From NCBI GenBank assembly GCA_020796225.1, contig CM036765.1, positions 33,942,066 to 34,006,065 on the forward strand: a DNA stretch of 64,000 nt. Direction: 5' to 3'. Origin of the DNA: Arion vulgaris (taxonomy: Eukaryota; Mollusca; Gastropoda; Stylommatophora; Arionidae). Position 1 is the stretch's first letter. The number at the start of each line of letters is the position of its first letter. Shown one piece after another: positions 33,325 through 44,137 of the stretch. The notes beneath the pieces were generated by a model. It had not been told where the DNA came from. It did no database searches and worked only from the letters and a program-made list of their open reading frames with translations. The translations under genes and the position numbers were made by a program.

Positions 33325-33616
33325 TACTTTCTCTTCCCATGCTTTGTAATCTCTATGGGTATATGTTGCATGTATTACATTCTTATGCTTCTTAGTACTT
33401 TCTCTTCCCATGCTTTATAATCTATATGGGTATATGTTGCATGTATTCAAGTTATATATTTACTAGATGTTTCATTGTTTCTTTTCTATTTCTAGTTTTT
33501 ATGTGTGTTTTTATGTTACATTTATTTCGTTATTCGTTTTATTCCAGATTTTCCTTAGATACGTTGGTATTTGGTCGTCCATTTGTGTTTCATTTTAATT
33601 TGTCACTCCTGTTTGT

Positions 33617-33680
33617 TCGTTTGCTTGATAAAGGCCTTGTTGGTCGAAACGTTGCTGTTTATCGTCACTGTTTATGTATT
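33617..33680 (+). ncRNA. Hammerhead-ribozyme-like motif in the Penelope end
   Basis: The sequence TTGATAAAGGCC, loop, GGTCGAAACG, loop, CGTC can form hammerhead stem II (GGCC with GGTC) and stem III (ACG with CGT), with the GAAA box and a GTC cleavage triplet. The core CTGATGA is TTGATAA, which would be expected to weaken or abolish cleavage. Stem I pairing is poor. Hammerheads are known in Penelope-like termini. The same motif recurs in inverse at 31710-31756, 37617-37664, 34268-34305 and 43685-43715. Confidence 0.5.
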
Positions 33681-34194
33681 TTGTAAAACTATAGTACTTT
33701 GTTTGTACGTGTTTCACTATTTACCAAGTTTTACTGCAGTCTTCTCCCTATTTCGATGGTTCAGTAATCACAATGGTTCGGTAACGGAGTTGATGGATTG
33801 TACCAGAGACAGACCGATGTGGAGAGACATGATCGCCTCGTCAACCGGCACGGCACTTGAATGAATGAATTGTAACAGAATAGTTTCCCAATGAATGTCA
33901 GCGACGTTGCCGCGTAACGTATCCGTGTTATACATTCAACTGTTCTTTGCTGTTCTTATCTTCTGAATTCTGTGGAGCATTTGTCTACAGATGTAGATGA
34001 CCAAACTTTCTTTGAATGTTCGCATTATTTGACTATTTGAAAGTCGGCATAGCTCGTTGGTATTGCTGGAAATATGCATCCAAGGACCGTGTTCAACTCC
34101 AGGTGCAGTTCATTCACCAGTCTTATCGTCTGAAGATTGATACCACAAATTTCTGAGTCTGTGTACAATTTTGAATCGATGCTACTAAATTATC

Positions 34195-34335
34195 GCTCTG
34201 TCACTATGGCTAAACACGTAAAAACAAAGTACTGTAGTTTTACAAAGTACAAAAACAATAATACACTGCGACGTTTCTACCAAAAGGCCTTTATTAAGCA
34301 AAGGATACATAGAAGAGGAAAAATTCACTTCTTAA
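34195..34335 (-). mobile_element. Penelope-like 3' end fragment
   Basis: CTAAACACGTAAAAACAAAG, GTAGTTTTACAAAGTAC and the hammerhead-like region GACGTTTCTACCAAAAGGCC match the outer ends of the 31.6- and 37.5-kb copies. No coding is retained. 34340-35115 shows no gene. Confidence 0.8.
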
Positions 34336-35117
34336 GCTGCAGACAATAAGACAATACATCCATAACGGCCCTAAAATCATTTTATATCATGCAGTAGCGA
34401 GAAGACAGTGGTCTCAGGTAAAAAAGGAAACATTTTGTTATTCAGAAATGCATTTTTCCCCTCTTAAAGTCCTGATTAACGTTAAATCCAGCGGAGTTAC
34501 TTGGTGCGCCAGAAATGCATAACGCGGGCGTTATGGGGCCAACGGGCACCGCGTTGGACCTCCCTGGTGCACGGTATGAGCGAGAGAAAAAACACTAGTG
34601 TTGGAGAGGCTATAGAAAAATGCACATACTTTTCATTGTTTAAGAACGAAAGTGTTCACAGACGACACTAGCCGATTTCTCATATGTATATATGATATTT
34701 GATGATATTTTCACTAAAGAACAATTTTAACTCTGCTTAAGAGCAGCAGAGATAAAGACATTTGTAAAGCCGTTACCGAAACAGTGCAAATGTCTGTTGG
34801 TTTGTACAAAAGTTATTAATACGGATATCAATGAGAGGTTCGTGTTCAATTCACGTTATGACCAAGGATTTCTGTTGTGGGCATAAATGAAAAATCCTAA
34901 CCTGAACAGATTTGAGCGACTGCACTACAACTGCACTAGCTATGCGACCATTAAATTCCCCAGGCTTTCGTCTTACTTGTCCTACATCGCTCTAAAAGCG
35001 GTACTAGAGTCAGTAATGCTTTCTTGTTTATATGAGAGGTAAAGAAATATAACTTGTAAGTTTACTCATGAGAAATTGTATGTTGTGTTCTGTTATTAAT
35101 TGTATTATATATCTAGA

Positions 35118-35385
35118 AGTTCTCTGTAGATCTACATACCTGCTGTAGGTCTACATACCTGCTGGGTAACATCTTCGACAAGGTTCACCTTGTATGATTT
35201 GATTTCTGTTCAATATGTTCCCTTTATGGATCGAGTGCTGGATGTCAACCTTTACACTGAAGTAATCATATTTTAATGATAGTTTTACTCTGCCATCCAT
35301 GATGGGGATGTCTAGAAGGTTCCTCAACGTTTGACAGGACATGTCTGGTGCACTCAAAAATTACACACATTGCTTGACTTATTCC
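35118..35385 (-). mobile_element. I-2 fragment
   Basis: The minus strand reads TCQTLRNLLDIPIMDGRVKL, then SVKVDIQHSIHKGNI, matching the I-2-like region at 54720-55190. It corresponds to the linker between RT and RNase H. A duplicated GTAGGTCTACATACCTGCTG sits at its 3' side. Confidence 0.6.
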
Positions 35386-35389
35386 TCTC

Positions 35390-35645
35390 CACTTCTCGTG
35401 GAGCATAGGGTCTCAACAGTTGTTCACCACTTTTCTCAGTCTCTGGTTGTTTTTTTTATGGTCTCCCAGGATAGTCGAGCACTCTTCAATTCCTCAAGAG
35501 GACTTCGTCTCCAGGTCTGTTTAGTGCGTCCTCTTTTTCGTTTTCCCTGCGGGTACCACTCAAGTGCTTGTATAGTGACCCTCGACTGTGTCTTCCGTAG
35601 GGTATGCACACCCCATTGCCATTTTCTCCTCATCATGGGTTCCTG
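35390..35645 (-). mobile_element. RTE-like C-terminal fragment
   Basis: The minus strand reads RKWQWGVHTLRK, then ALEWYPQGKRKRGRTKQTWR, then LEELKSARLSWETIKKTTRD, the tail found in many endonuclease-RT elements. It is a different subfamily from 15683-15959. Confidence 0.8.
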
Positions 35646-35789
35646 TCCGCTTCTTTTTTTATTCTTGCCAGTATGTTTTATTCCATATTATAGTATTATT
35701 GTTAGGGTTTTCTATGCATTGTCTTGGAATGTAGTCTGCCATTGCTTTCCTTCCTGGCAGTGACCACACTTGTCCATGACCGTAGCCGT

Positions 35790-36085
35790 TTTCTCTGCAA
35801 ACAAAATCAAAGAAAACTGGCTGATGCTACAAATAAGAAAGGGAAAATTGAGATATTTTGGACATATAAAAAGACATGAAGGGCTGGAGAAGACCATTAT
35901 GAAAGGATACATACCGGCAAAGAGAAGAAGTGGAAGACCACGAGAAGATGGATTCAGGATGTATCTGATGGTTTGAACATGGCGGCTGCAGAGGCAGGAC
36001 ATCTGGCCTATGAGAGAGAGAAATTCCGGAGAACTGTTGAAGTGGCAAAGTTCTGCCCAGGACAAGCTATTTGATGATGATGATG
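35790..36085 (+). mobile_element. Family B C-terminal fragment
   Basis: The plus strand reads KENWLMLQIRKGKLRYFGHI, KRHEGLEKTIMKGYIPAKRR, then in other frames the GHLAYEREKF and KFCPGQAI tail, ending in a GAT repeat. It is the best preserved short copy of this tail in the window. Confidence 0.85.
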
Positions 36086-36179
36086 TTTTATTTGTGTGGT
36101 GCCAACTGTAAGGATGTGCAGTGCATATTTAATGTTTGAGAGAATCATTCCCTGGTATATACCTTAAGTAGACGCAGTT

Positions 36180-36310
36180 AACTTGGATTCTCCCAAAGGA
36201 GTTATTCTCTTTTTTTCATGGCTGTTGGCCTACGCGCTCTGATAAAACCAAAACCCATCTCGTTCTTAGATTGAGGGGGCGCCCCTCTGTTTAAATTTCC
36301 CATATTAAAG
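36180..36310 (+). repeat. Third copy of the 5.4-kb dispersed repeat
   Basis: CTTGGATTCTCCCAAAGGAG, GTTGGCCTACGCGCTCTGAT and AAAGGGGTTTTAAAG align with 5405-5530 and 5571-5700. It directly precedes a SINE-1 copy. Confidence 0.75.
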
Positions 36311-36329
36311 GGGTTTTAAAGCTGAAGAA

Positions 36330-36520
36330 TTGATCTCATTGTACCAGGTTTTACCCCATATGGCTTGAACCCTCTCCAAGCAAGAACTCCGTTGCTTCGG
36401 CAACAATCCTATGAGTCTCTAGAAAAAAATGTATTCGTAAACAGAACAGAGCGGTTCAGATTTGAACCCACGACCTTTGACTCGCAAGGCAATGGCTTAA
36501 CCACTTAGCCCCCATTACCT
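36330..36520 (-). repeat. SINE-1 copy with tRNA-like head
   Basis: The minus strand starts with an A-box-like GTGGTTAAGCCATTGCC and a B-box-like GGGTTCAAATCTG (near 36470). The SINE-1 body follows down to CATATGGGGTAAAACC at about 36350. Internal deletion makes it shorter than the 55-kb copy. 36525-36835 shows nothing recognisable. Confidence 0.75.
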
Positions 36521-37571
36521 TAACAAACAACAAAATTCAAAGTTCGTTTCCACCATGACATTTAATGCTGATCTTACACTTTTCCTAGCTTTGATAATAG
36601 TGCTCTTTGAATGATAGACCGCTATCAAATCTTACGGTTCTTTCAATGTCCATCTCACAAAGCTTCATTGTCAACATGATTGTTCAGTGAAAACCATGCT
36701 AAAGTTGCTTTGGATGTGTTGACTGATGTCCCAGAGCTATTGCAAACAAAGGCTGCAGTAATGTGTTGTGTCTCTTGTGCCATCTGTATCCCAATCTTAA
36801 TTACAATTATTTAATAATAATAATTCCTCTCATACCGTTATATATTACATAGGGCATGCAAACAATTTCCCCATACTGCTCTATCCAGGGTAACTCGCTC
36901 AATCTCCTCCATGGAACTGAGACCGATATTTCTTACCCCTCTCAGCAAAGTTCGTTTCAGGGTCTCCTTATGCCGTCCGCTATTTCTTGAACCCTTTACA
37001 TTCCACTTCAAAGCCTGCTTTGATATTCTTTGATCCTTTCTTCTCAAGGTGTGTCCAATCTATCTCCATCTCTTTCTTATAACAGTTGTCACTAGTGGTT
37101 GACCAGACATGTCTCTGATTTCATCACTTCTCCTGAATTCGTTCCCTTTTATATTCATTACTTTTCGTAGACATCTATTTTCAAATGAATTCTATATCTG
37201 TAATCATTTTCCAACTCTCGCTGGCAAATGTAAGGATTGATGCAACATTTGAATTGAAGATTCGTAATTTAGTTTTAATACTACATATAACTTGCAGTTC
37301 CATATTTCATTTAGACTTTTCAAAGCTGATGTTGCTTTGCCAATTCGTATCATAATTTCTTTAACATTTCCTGTGCAATCAAAATTGCTACCTGAGTAGG
37401 TGAACTGCTCTGTTATTTTTATCATTTTAGATTCCAGGGTGATATCTGCATTACTTGCCATAGGTGTCTTCATTATATTTGTTTTTTCATAGCTTATCTG
37501 CAGTCCAACTTTTGATGCTATAGATGACAAGTTGTCTGTTTTTCTTTGCATATCTTGGTTGTTTCTACTTA

Positions 37572-39205
37572 GCAAAACACGTAAAACTACTATAGTTTTA
37601 CAAAATACAGAAACAGTGACGATATACAGCAACGTTTCGACCCAAAGGCCTTTATCAAGCAAACGATACAACAACAATGACGGATTTCGAGGAACACTTC
37701 AAATGGACGATTACATATGGAAACATTCAAACCTATCTAATGAAAACCTGGGAATAAAAACGAATAACGAAATGAGTTAAACACAAAACCAGAAGTGGAA
37801 AAGAAGAGAAACAATAAACAATTAAGTGAATATATATAACTTATATATATGAAGCAAATACACATATAGATTACAAGGCATGAGATGAGAAAGTACTAAG
37901 AAGCATAGGAATGTAATGCGTTGAGTCCAAGAGGTCGCAAGGTGCCATACAACGAAATAAAACGGTTCTCCAGGGCAAATCGACTGCAATCATCAGAGGA
38001 ACATGATCGGATGGCTGTGACCTGGACATCACAAGCTCCTGAATGGCCAGTATCATTGAAATGAGTGGCTACAGGGGTGACAGAGCATTGGCGTATATCG
38101 TGCAAGTGTTGGGCGAATCGGTCACTGAGCCTCTTGCCGGTTTCCCCCAATATAGGCCTTGTTGCACCGTTTGCAGGTGATGGCATAGATGATATTGCGG
38201 GACTCACACGTGAAACTGTCTTGAATGACATACGTGGCTTTTGGAAAAGAAACAGTGCGAGTCTGTATTACATATGCACACGTATAGCAGCGTCGACGGC
38301 CACACTGGATGGTACCAAAGTGACTCTGGATATTAGGCTTGAGGCGACTGTGTACCAACAAATCCTTGAGGCTTCTGTCTCGTCTGTACGCCACCAAAGG
38401 ATAGTGTTAGAAGACTGAAGGTGTCTCAGGATCAGACTGAATAGGGAGATGATGGAATAAGACCTTTTCACCAGGGAACTATGAGGGTGGAAAGTTAAGA
38501 TAAGTTTAACCCTGTCAGAATTGGAAGTTCTATGTTGGTTGGAAAGGGCCTCCTGGCGAGCAATGAGCTGAACCCAATGCACGGCAGATGTAAGCACATT
38601 CTCCGGGTATAGGCGCTTGAAAGAAATCAAGCATCTCGTGAGCTCTATCGAGAAAATCATCATCCTCGCTACAGAGGCAACGAAGACGTAAGAATTGAGA
38701 GAAAGGTAAGGAGTCATGACAAGTCTGGGGATGGGAAGAGGTATACAGAAGAAAACTATGTGCATCAGTAGGCTTATAGTATACTGATGTAGTGATGGTG
38801 GCTAGGCTGATGGTGATGTCAAGAAAGTTGACACAAGAGGTAGAGATATGAGAGGTAAACCGAATAGCCGGATTGAAGACATTAATGAAATTAATGAAGC
38901 GTGACAGATCGGCTTCAGGCATATCGGTAATTCCAATACAATCATCAATGTATCTATGATATACAGACGGAAGAGGGCCATCATAGGTGTTCCATACTAA
39001 GTGTTCAAGATGACCCATGAATAGACAAGCATAACTGGGTCCCATTTTAGTACCCATGGCGACCCCACTGATCTGCTCAAAGAACTGGTCATTGAACTGA
39101 AAAGAGTTGAGAGTGAGAACTAGTTCTGCAAGACGAAGGAGAGCCGAGGTGGAGACAAGTGGATTAGTTCTCCTGTTGAGAAAAAACTGGAGAGCTTGAA
39201 GTCCG
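37572..39205 (-). mobile_element. Penelope-like element, 5' truncated, in family A
   Basis: A 1,634-bp insertion with the 8-bp TSD TCTACTTA at 37564-37571 and 39206-39213. It carries RT and GIY-YIG domains with several frameshifts, and the hammerhead-like region at its 3' end (37617-37664). It is closely related to the 31.6-33.8 kb dimer. Confidence 0.88.
37896..39190 (-). pseudogene. Penelope-like RT and GIY-YIG coding remnant
   Basis: Frames in order: QFNDQFFEQISGVAMGTKMG and PSYACLFMGHLEHLVW (fingers/palm), YHRYIDDCIGI (the YxDD box), FTSHISTSCVNFLDITISLA and SVYYKPTDAHSFLLYTSSHP (palm end), DRAHEMLDFF, VAYRRDRSLKDLLVHSRLKP, then CKRCNKAYIG and RLSDRFAQHLHDIRQCSVTP (GIY-YIG). At least three frame changes (about 38640, 38480, 38150) make it dead. 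RT catalytic aspartates in YIDD are intact. Confidence 0.9.
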
Positions 39206-39445
39206 TCTACTTAACAAGGCAATATCATCTGCAAAATCCAAATCTTCTAGTTGACTATTTTCTACCCAATCGATGCCAGATTCACCCCTGCAATATTTTT
39301 GCATCACCCAGTCAATGGCCACTACAAGCAATAGCGAAGATAGAATACAGTCTTGCTTTACTCCGGTTTCATCTATAAACCAATCACTGTGTCCATCATC
39401 AGTATGGACTGCATACTGTGAAGAGGCTTACAATTACTTAGTTGA

Positions 39446-39755
39446 GTATTTTAGTTGTTTACAATAGTGGAGTCCAATGTTATCATCATCATGTATTGTA
39501 CCGGCTGGCGTATGCGACAATGTATCCCCACAAATGTCCATCCTTGGTGTTGACTGTTTGGATGTTGAAACTCTTCTGTGCCATGACACCAGACTGTCCT
39601 GAATTTTCCCTCTGTCATCCTACATCTCGTCTCCCATTGATTTTCTCGGTTGACCAGTCTGCTCTAAACCTCCCTTGCTCATCACAAGCCTCAAAAATGA
39701 AGACTGCCTTGATATTATACTGATAATAAGTTTTAGAGTCTACTGTAGCTGTTTA
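39446..39755. repeat. Dispersed repeat next to family A/D RT
   Basis: GTTTGGATGTTGAAAC, CACCAGACTGTCC, TCTCCCATTGATTTTC and AATGAAGACTGCCTTGATAT recur at 51770-52000 in the same orientation, so it belongs to a retroelement region rather than the gene space. 39760-40300 shows only an AT microsatellite at 40094-40128. Confidence 0.55.
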
Positions 39756-40309
39756 ATATTAGAAAACACATGGTCAACAATCTCAAATATTGTGATGATA
39801 ACAACAGTTTTGGCAGGAAGTAAGAAGGAACAGCAAGAACTAGTAGAACAGTTAAACTTCAGAAGTGATGTACATAAATTAGACATTAATACTGAGACAA
39901 TAGCAATTATGATCATCAACAAAACATGGGAGAAGTCACTTTTATACATAGAAATAAATAGATAGCATGTGGAGCAAACAAGCAAAAAAAGAGTTTCTTG
40001 GCAACACAAATAACAGATGATGACAAAGATAACCAAGAATTGCCATAGTTTATTCAGCAACATGAGAAACATACACATTTAAGTACACACACATATATAA
40101 TTTACATATATATATATATATATATATACAATATTAGGATCTCATTTTTTCAAAGACCAACGGCCTACAATGGGGGATGTGGTTAACATCTCACTGGTTG
40201 TTTTTACTTCTCCATGAGTTTCTGATATACTCTCTCTCGTGCGATCATGTTTCTGATATACAGTAGTCGAGATTGGACCGACCATAGAGCTGTTACAGTA
40301 GGAAAAAAA

Positions 40310-40480
40310 ATTTCACTCCTACTGGAATTGAACCCAGGCCCGTCTGTGTGTGGCCGGGGCTCACAAGGGATGCAAAGAATAGTAACACTGTGACCTATAA
40401 GACGTATCGTAAGAGCGTAAGAGGCAATTGAGGTAGGGGCCTAGGAAGCTACCTAGTAAATAAAAATCAGTTCAGTTTTT
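40310..40480 (+). repeat. SINE-3 copy with tRNA-like segment
   Basis: GGAATTGAACCCAGG (inverse of a B box) is followed by GATGCAAAGAATAGTAACAC through CTAGGAAGCTACCTAGTAAA, shared with 30205-30300. A weaker relative is at 42635-42700. Confidence 0.6.
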
Positions 40481-40735
40481 TGTAACTCATACAGAGATCT
40501 GTGTAGTTTGTTTTTTCCAGTGTTGTTTCACTAGGCCAGTGAGTTTTCTCAATATATCATAGTCAGGACAGTCTTGAAGTATATGCTCTGCAGTGTGAGG
40601 TGCCTGTACACATGGCTTAACTGGCAATCTTGAATCTTGTATACATGTGTATCCTGTTCTGAGGTGCAGAATGACAACTTGCTCTAATCTGTTCTAGTTG
40701 CCCTGTGTTAGTATTAGTGTCTTTCTGATTGATTT
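40480..40735 (-). mobile_element. C-terminal tail of an RNase H-bearing element
   Basis: The minus strand reads LEQVVILHLRTGYTCIQDSR, LPVKPCVQAPHTAEHILQDC and PDYDILRKLTG: the HL-RTGH...C..C...T-EH-L-DCP tail of I/Jockey-like elements. It abuts or overlaps the end of the GNB1L transcript and may supply its poly(A) signal. Confidence 0.75.
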
Positions 40736-40821
40736 AATCATCCTCGTCTTTTGGTGTTAGGTGATTGGTACATCCGGAGATTGCATGAACATTATGTAAA
40801 AGAATAAATTCCCAACACTAT
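40715..40821 (-). promoter_or_regulatory. GNB1L 3' UTR with poly(A) signal candidate
   Basis: Downstream of the stop codon, the minus strand has ATTAAA at 40738-40733, 84 bp past the stop, the first canonical-type signal. No AATAAA is seen closer. The signal lies at the edge of the retroelement tail. The cleavage site is inferred. Confidence 0.45.
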
Positions 40822-41546
40822 TCAAACATTTTGGTACACATCCCACAATGCAATATATCCATCTTGAGAGCCTGTAGCTAAAGTGTTATCAGGACCAAAT
40901 GTTGTACAATGAACACTACCAGTATGATATGCTAAAACTGCCAGAGGCTTGAACTTACGTAAACTAGCAATTCGCACCCTATGATCCCAGCCACCGCTGG
41001 CAAATATACGACCATCTTGCCTAATAGAGATTGCACTAATTCCTGGATTAGTCACTGAAATGCTGACATTCTGCACAAGCTTATCTGCCTCTACCAGCCA
41101 CATCTTGAGAACATTGTCTGCAGATCCTGTGACACATCTCACACTGTTTGTTTCCTGACAAACCCAGCAGTCCATGGACATGATGGAATCACTGTAAGCC
41201 TTGACCTCATTCAACAGCACACCATTTAGGAGGTTCCACAGTGTCAATGACCCGCTCTCAAAGCCAACTAGAAGATATGGGTCACTGTTCTTGGCTATAA
41301 ACATACGTATCCTCATACACATTCCATAAGCTGTAGCTGAAGGGGGTTTGATGGAATGTGATACGGTAGACATAGGACATGTTTCTGCTGCAGATTTTCT
41401 TGGTAACAATGCAGCCAGTGTTGATTCTTCTAGAACATGAACATCAATATGACCTGCTTCATTCATGGGAACTGCCAACTTGAAGTGATTGTTGTGATGC
41501 ATTACTGCGCTGTCACAGAACAAAAAGAGTGCACAGGGAATTTCAC
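40822..41546 (-). CDS. GNB1L: GNB1L-like WD40 protein, last coding exon
   Basis: The acceptor CTGCAG precedes 41546 and two bases complete a Gly codon split with exon 3. The 240 residues hold WD40 blades: LLVGFESGSLTLWNLLNGVL, RCVTGSADNVLKMW, TNPGISAISIRQDGRIFASG then GWDHRVRIA, FKPLAVLAYHTGSVHCTTFG and LATGSQDGYIALWDVYQNV, then stop. The TNPGI...GWDHR-R...PLAVLA-H...V-C order is diagnostic of vertebrate GNB1L and its relatives. That family (yeast Asa1) acts as a TTT-linked chaperone cofactor for PI3K-like kinases; that role is known for the family, not shown here. Confidence 0.93.
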
Positions 41547-41699
41547 CTGCAGATAAATGTAATATTATAATTTCCTTCAACTTTTTTTGTTATTACATTG
41601 TTTATTTTGTACAATTGTCTGTGTGTAACACAATATCAACATGATCGATAACAACAATGTAGTTATAATAACAAACACTTGATTAGTCAAGGGAATAAA

Positions 41700-42135
41700 T
41701 AAATAGATACAAGAGAGATTATGGCTATGGATTGGGCATGTCCTCGGGATGAGAAAAGACAGGATGTCAAGACATGCAATGTGCACTGCAGGGACATCAT
41801 AAAAAGAGAGGCATAAAGGGGCAATTCGAGAGAAGTGATGAAATCAGAGAAATATCTAGTCAACCACTAGTAACAACTGTTATAAGAAAGAGAAGATTGA
41901 GATTTGTTGGACACACCTTGAGAATAAATTATCAAAGAATAACAAAGCAGGCATTAAAGTGGGAAGAAAAATGTTAAAGAAAGATATGTCGCCTTAGGGA
42001 AACCTTGAAACAAATGTTACTGTGAGAGGCGAGAAATATCAGACTCAATTCCATGGAAGAGATTGAACGAGCTACAATGGAAAGAGCAAAATGGAGAAAT
42101 TATTTGCAGGCCCTATGTAACGTATAATGGTATGA
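41700..42135 (+). mobile_element. Family A fragment in GNB1L intron
   Basis: The plus strand reads GHHKKRGIKGQFERSDEIRE, ISSQPLVTTVIRKRRLRFVG, HTLRINYQRITKQALKWEEK and then, frameshifted, the ETLKQML and IERATMERAKWRNYLQALC segments. It aligns with the split copy at 48.0-51.3 kb and serves as the reference for its missing parts. A TA microsatellite follows (42137-42155). Confidence 0.8.
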
Positions 42136-43048
42136 CAATATATATATATATATACTTTTGTGAAGCAGAGTTAAAAGACATGCATTGGACTAGGCTTGAG
42201 GGTGAAAGAATGGCACAAAACCAAACTGAGTTGAATTTTTTTGTGTCTCTGCATTATGTGCCCTTGCACCTGATGAGGACTGATGATTATCTGCTAAATA
42301 TCCGGGCCAAATTGAATATTACAGGATGTGATTAAAGAGCAAATTTACTGACACACATTTGGTATGAAAAGTTGGTGATATGGTTTACAGGCACATTACA
42401 CAATTTGACAAATAAACCCCCAAAAAATGGATGCATAGAGATTTGAGAACAGTGATCAGTTACAATAGCAAACAAGCAAATCTGAGTCTGCCACCTGGAC
42501 CTAAGACTTTGAATATTGTATGATGACAACAAGTTTGATGATCAAGCATGACCAATGACCTAATCACAAAGAGGCTGCTCTGACAATACTGGTTTTCCTA
42601 CAAAAAATTCACCAATTTTTTACCGCAGCCCTTAAGGGATGCAAAAAATAGTAACAATGTAACCTGTCATTGATGTTGTAAGATAAGACAAAGAAGGTTG
42701 GACATCAGACTGCTACAAGATCCTGTAGAGCAATATAATATACAACAAAAATAATGTAAAATCTATCAAACTGTAGGAATGTCCTTGGCAAGGGAGACAT
42801 ATGACACATCTCAGAAAAATATGAATGGGTGAAAGTTGCAAACTTATCTTGTCTCAGCTAGGATAGCCCCAAAAATAAATATCACAAATAATAAAAGCAT
42901 TGAATATAGGCCACAAAAATGAAATCTACTCAATAAAGATAAAAAAACCCTAGCAATATACCGCTCAAATTCAATACAAAACAAATGCTAAAGGGAATAG
43001 CAAACACAATGAGAAGATAATGAATAGAAATAAATAAGGACAACCTAC

Positions 43049-43217
43049 CAAAACTGATCCATGTGTCCACACCATCACGACCCCACAGTCTAATCACTCC
43101 ATCCCTGCCTTGACTGAGAAGCTTATCTGGCAATGTCCAGGCTAACCAGATGACAGAATGTGAATGTGCATGCCAAGAAGCTGTAGCCCTCTGTGTTACA
43201 ACGCTCCATTCCATTAT
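43049..43217 (-). CDS. GNB1L: GNB1L-like WD40 protein, second coding exon
   Basis: Exon bounded by an AACTCAG acceptor (43217) and a GTAGGT donor (after 43049). The frame reads IMEWSVVTQRATASWHAHSH, SVIWLAWTLPDKLLSQGRDG, VIRLWGRDGVDTWISF and ends in phase 1. W-L-TLP---LLSQGRD--I-LW is the second blade of GNB1L. It starts in phase 0 exactly where the previous exon ends. Confidence 0.92.
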
Positions 43218-43639
43218 CTGAGTTAACAGTTTGATAACATATTAAATTAACTGAACTAGCCCAGCTAGAAAAGACAAGTCACCAAGATCAGCAATAAGAA
43301 AGAAAGTTGGGACAGAACCTTGTCTGAATTACATTGAGAAACAGAGAATGAAGTGGTTCGGCGACTTAAATAAGAATGCAGCCAAACTCTACTGCATAGT
43401 GTTCTAGAACAGAACATCAGGAAAAAAGGAAGGTGAAGGCCATGAAAAAAGTGGACAGATGGCATAGCAAAATCCTGACAAAATGAAAAATAACTATCAA
43501 TAAAGCAACATAAAACAAAAACAGTAAACCATGACACTGGGCAACCACCCGGTAACAGTGTGATGACAAAAGAAGAAGTCCAGACTATATAGAACTATAT
43601 AGCAACTATAGAACTATATAGCAAGGACACAAGTTCAAA

Positions 43640-43740
43640 GCAAGAAGTAGTTTTAGAATAATCCTAATCAGAATAAATCAATATTTCAACCAAAAGGCCC
43701 TTATCAAGCTATGGATACAACTTGGCAGGAGTGTTCAACC
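43640..43740 (-). mobile_element. Penelope-like 3' end fragment
   Basis: ATTTCAACCAAAAGGCCCTT and ATCAAGCTATGGATACA match the hammerhead-like terminal region of the other Penelope-like copies. No coding remains. It lies in a GNB1L intron. Confidence 0.6.
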
Positions 43741-44137
43741 ACCTAAAGGTGGTGGGTAATTAGATAATCTTCAGATATAAAGTGTTTGCTGCAATATAGG
43801 TCATATTTATACTGGAGAAATAAACAGTTCAAATGGAAAATGTGGCACTGATGCTCTGAATGAAATACCCATACATCCAATGATGATAAATTCTGAGAGC
43901 ACGAGTTGCTATAAGCTCTAACAACAGGAAAGGAAACCTCAGTAAACAAATCAAATGTTACTTTGGTCTAAAAGGGAAGTAAAGAATAAAAACACTTCAA
44001 CCTGCCTAAGCATAGCGCTACAAGAAAGTCGGGTACTCTCCCCCATACAATATAGGAAAAGGGTGAAAACTCATACTTTCTGGGGGTTCGACAACAACAT
44101 GTTGCAAGAGACAACTAAAGAGGGTTAGGCATAGGTT

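Larger units (their letters stand above)
31660..33756. mobile_element. Penelope-like element, inverted dimer
   Basis: The 2,097-bp insertion is flanked by the exact 14-bp TSD TGGTTCAGTAATCA (31646-31659 and 33757-33770). The left copy reads on the minus strand (about 32890 to 31660), the right copy on the plus strand (about 32884 to 33756). They share inverted arms of about 830 bp (31662-32495 and 32881-33716), so GIY-YIG coding is present twice, pointing outward. One TSD pair around both copies says they arrived as a single unit. The right copy has about 37 extra bases at its end. Confidence 0.92.
31460..33860 (+). mobile_element. Family D retroelement split by a Penelope-like insertion
   Basis: The left part (31460-31659) reads KKQSRFFEHIIRRGSLEHFV and KIQGKRDRRRQRDKILD. 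The right part (33757-33860) reads HNGSVTELMDCTRDRPMWRD. Removing 31660-33756 with one TSD makes the C-terminal frame of the element continuous. It is the same family as 51960-52150 and 55640-56090. Confidence 0.85.
36838..39445 (-). mobile_element. Family A RT element interrupted by a Penelope-like element
   Basis: The 5' part of this minus-strand copy (39445-39206) encodes an RT palm with LDFADDIALLS. After the insertion it continues from 37571 with SRNNQDMQRKTDNLSSIASK, VGLQISYEKTNIMK, then RISKQALKWNVKGSRNSGRH and VTLDRAVWGNCLHALC to the element end near 36838. The frame joins exactly when the insertion and one copy of TCTACTTA are removed. Confidence 0.87.
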
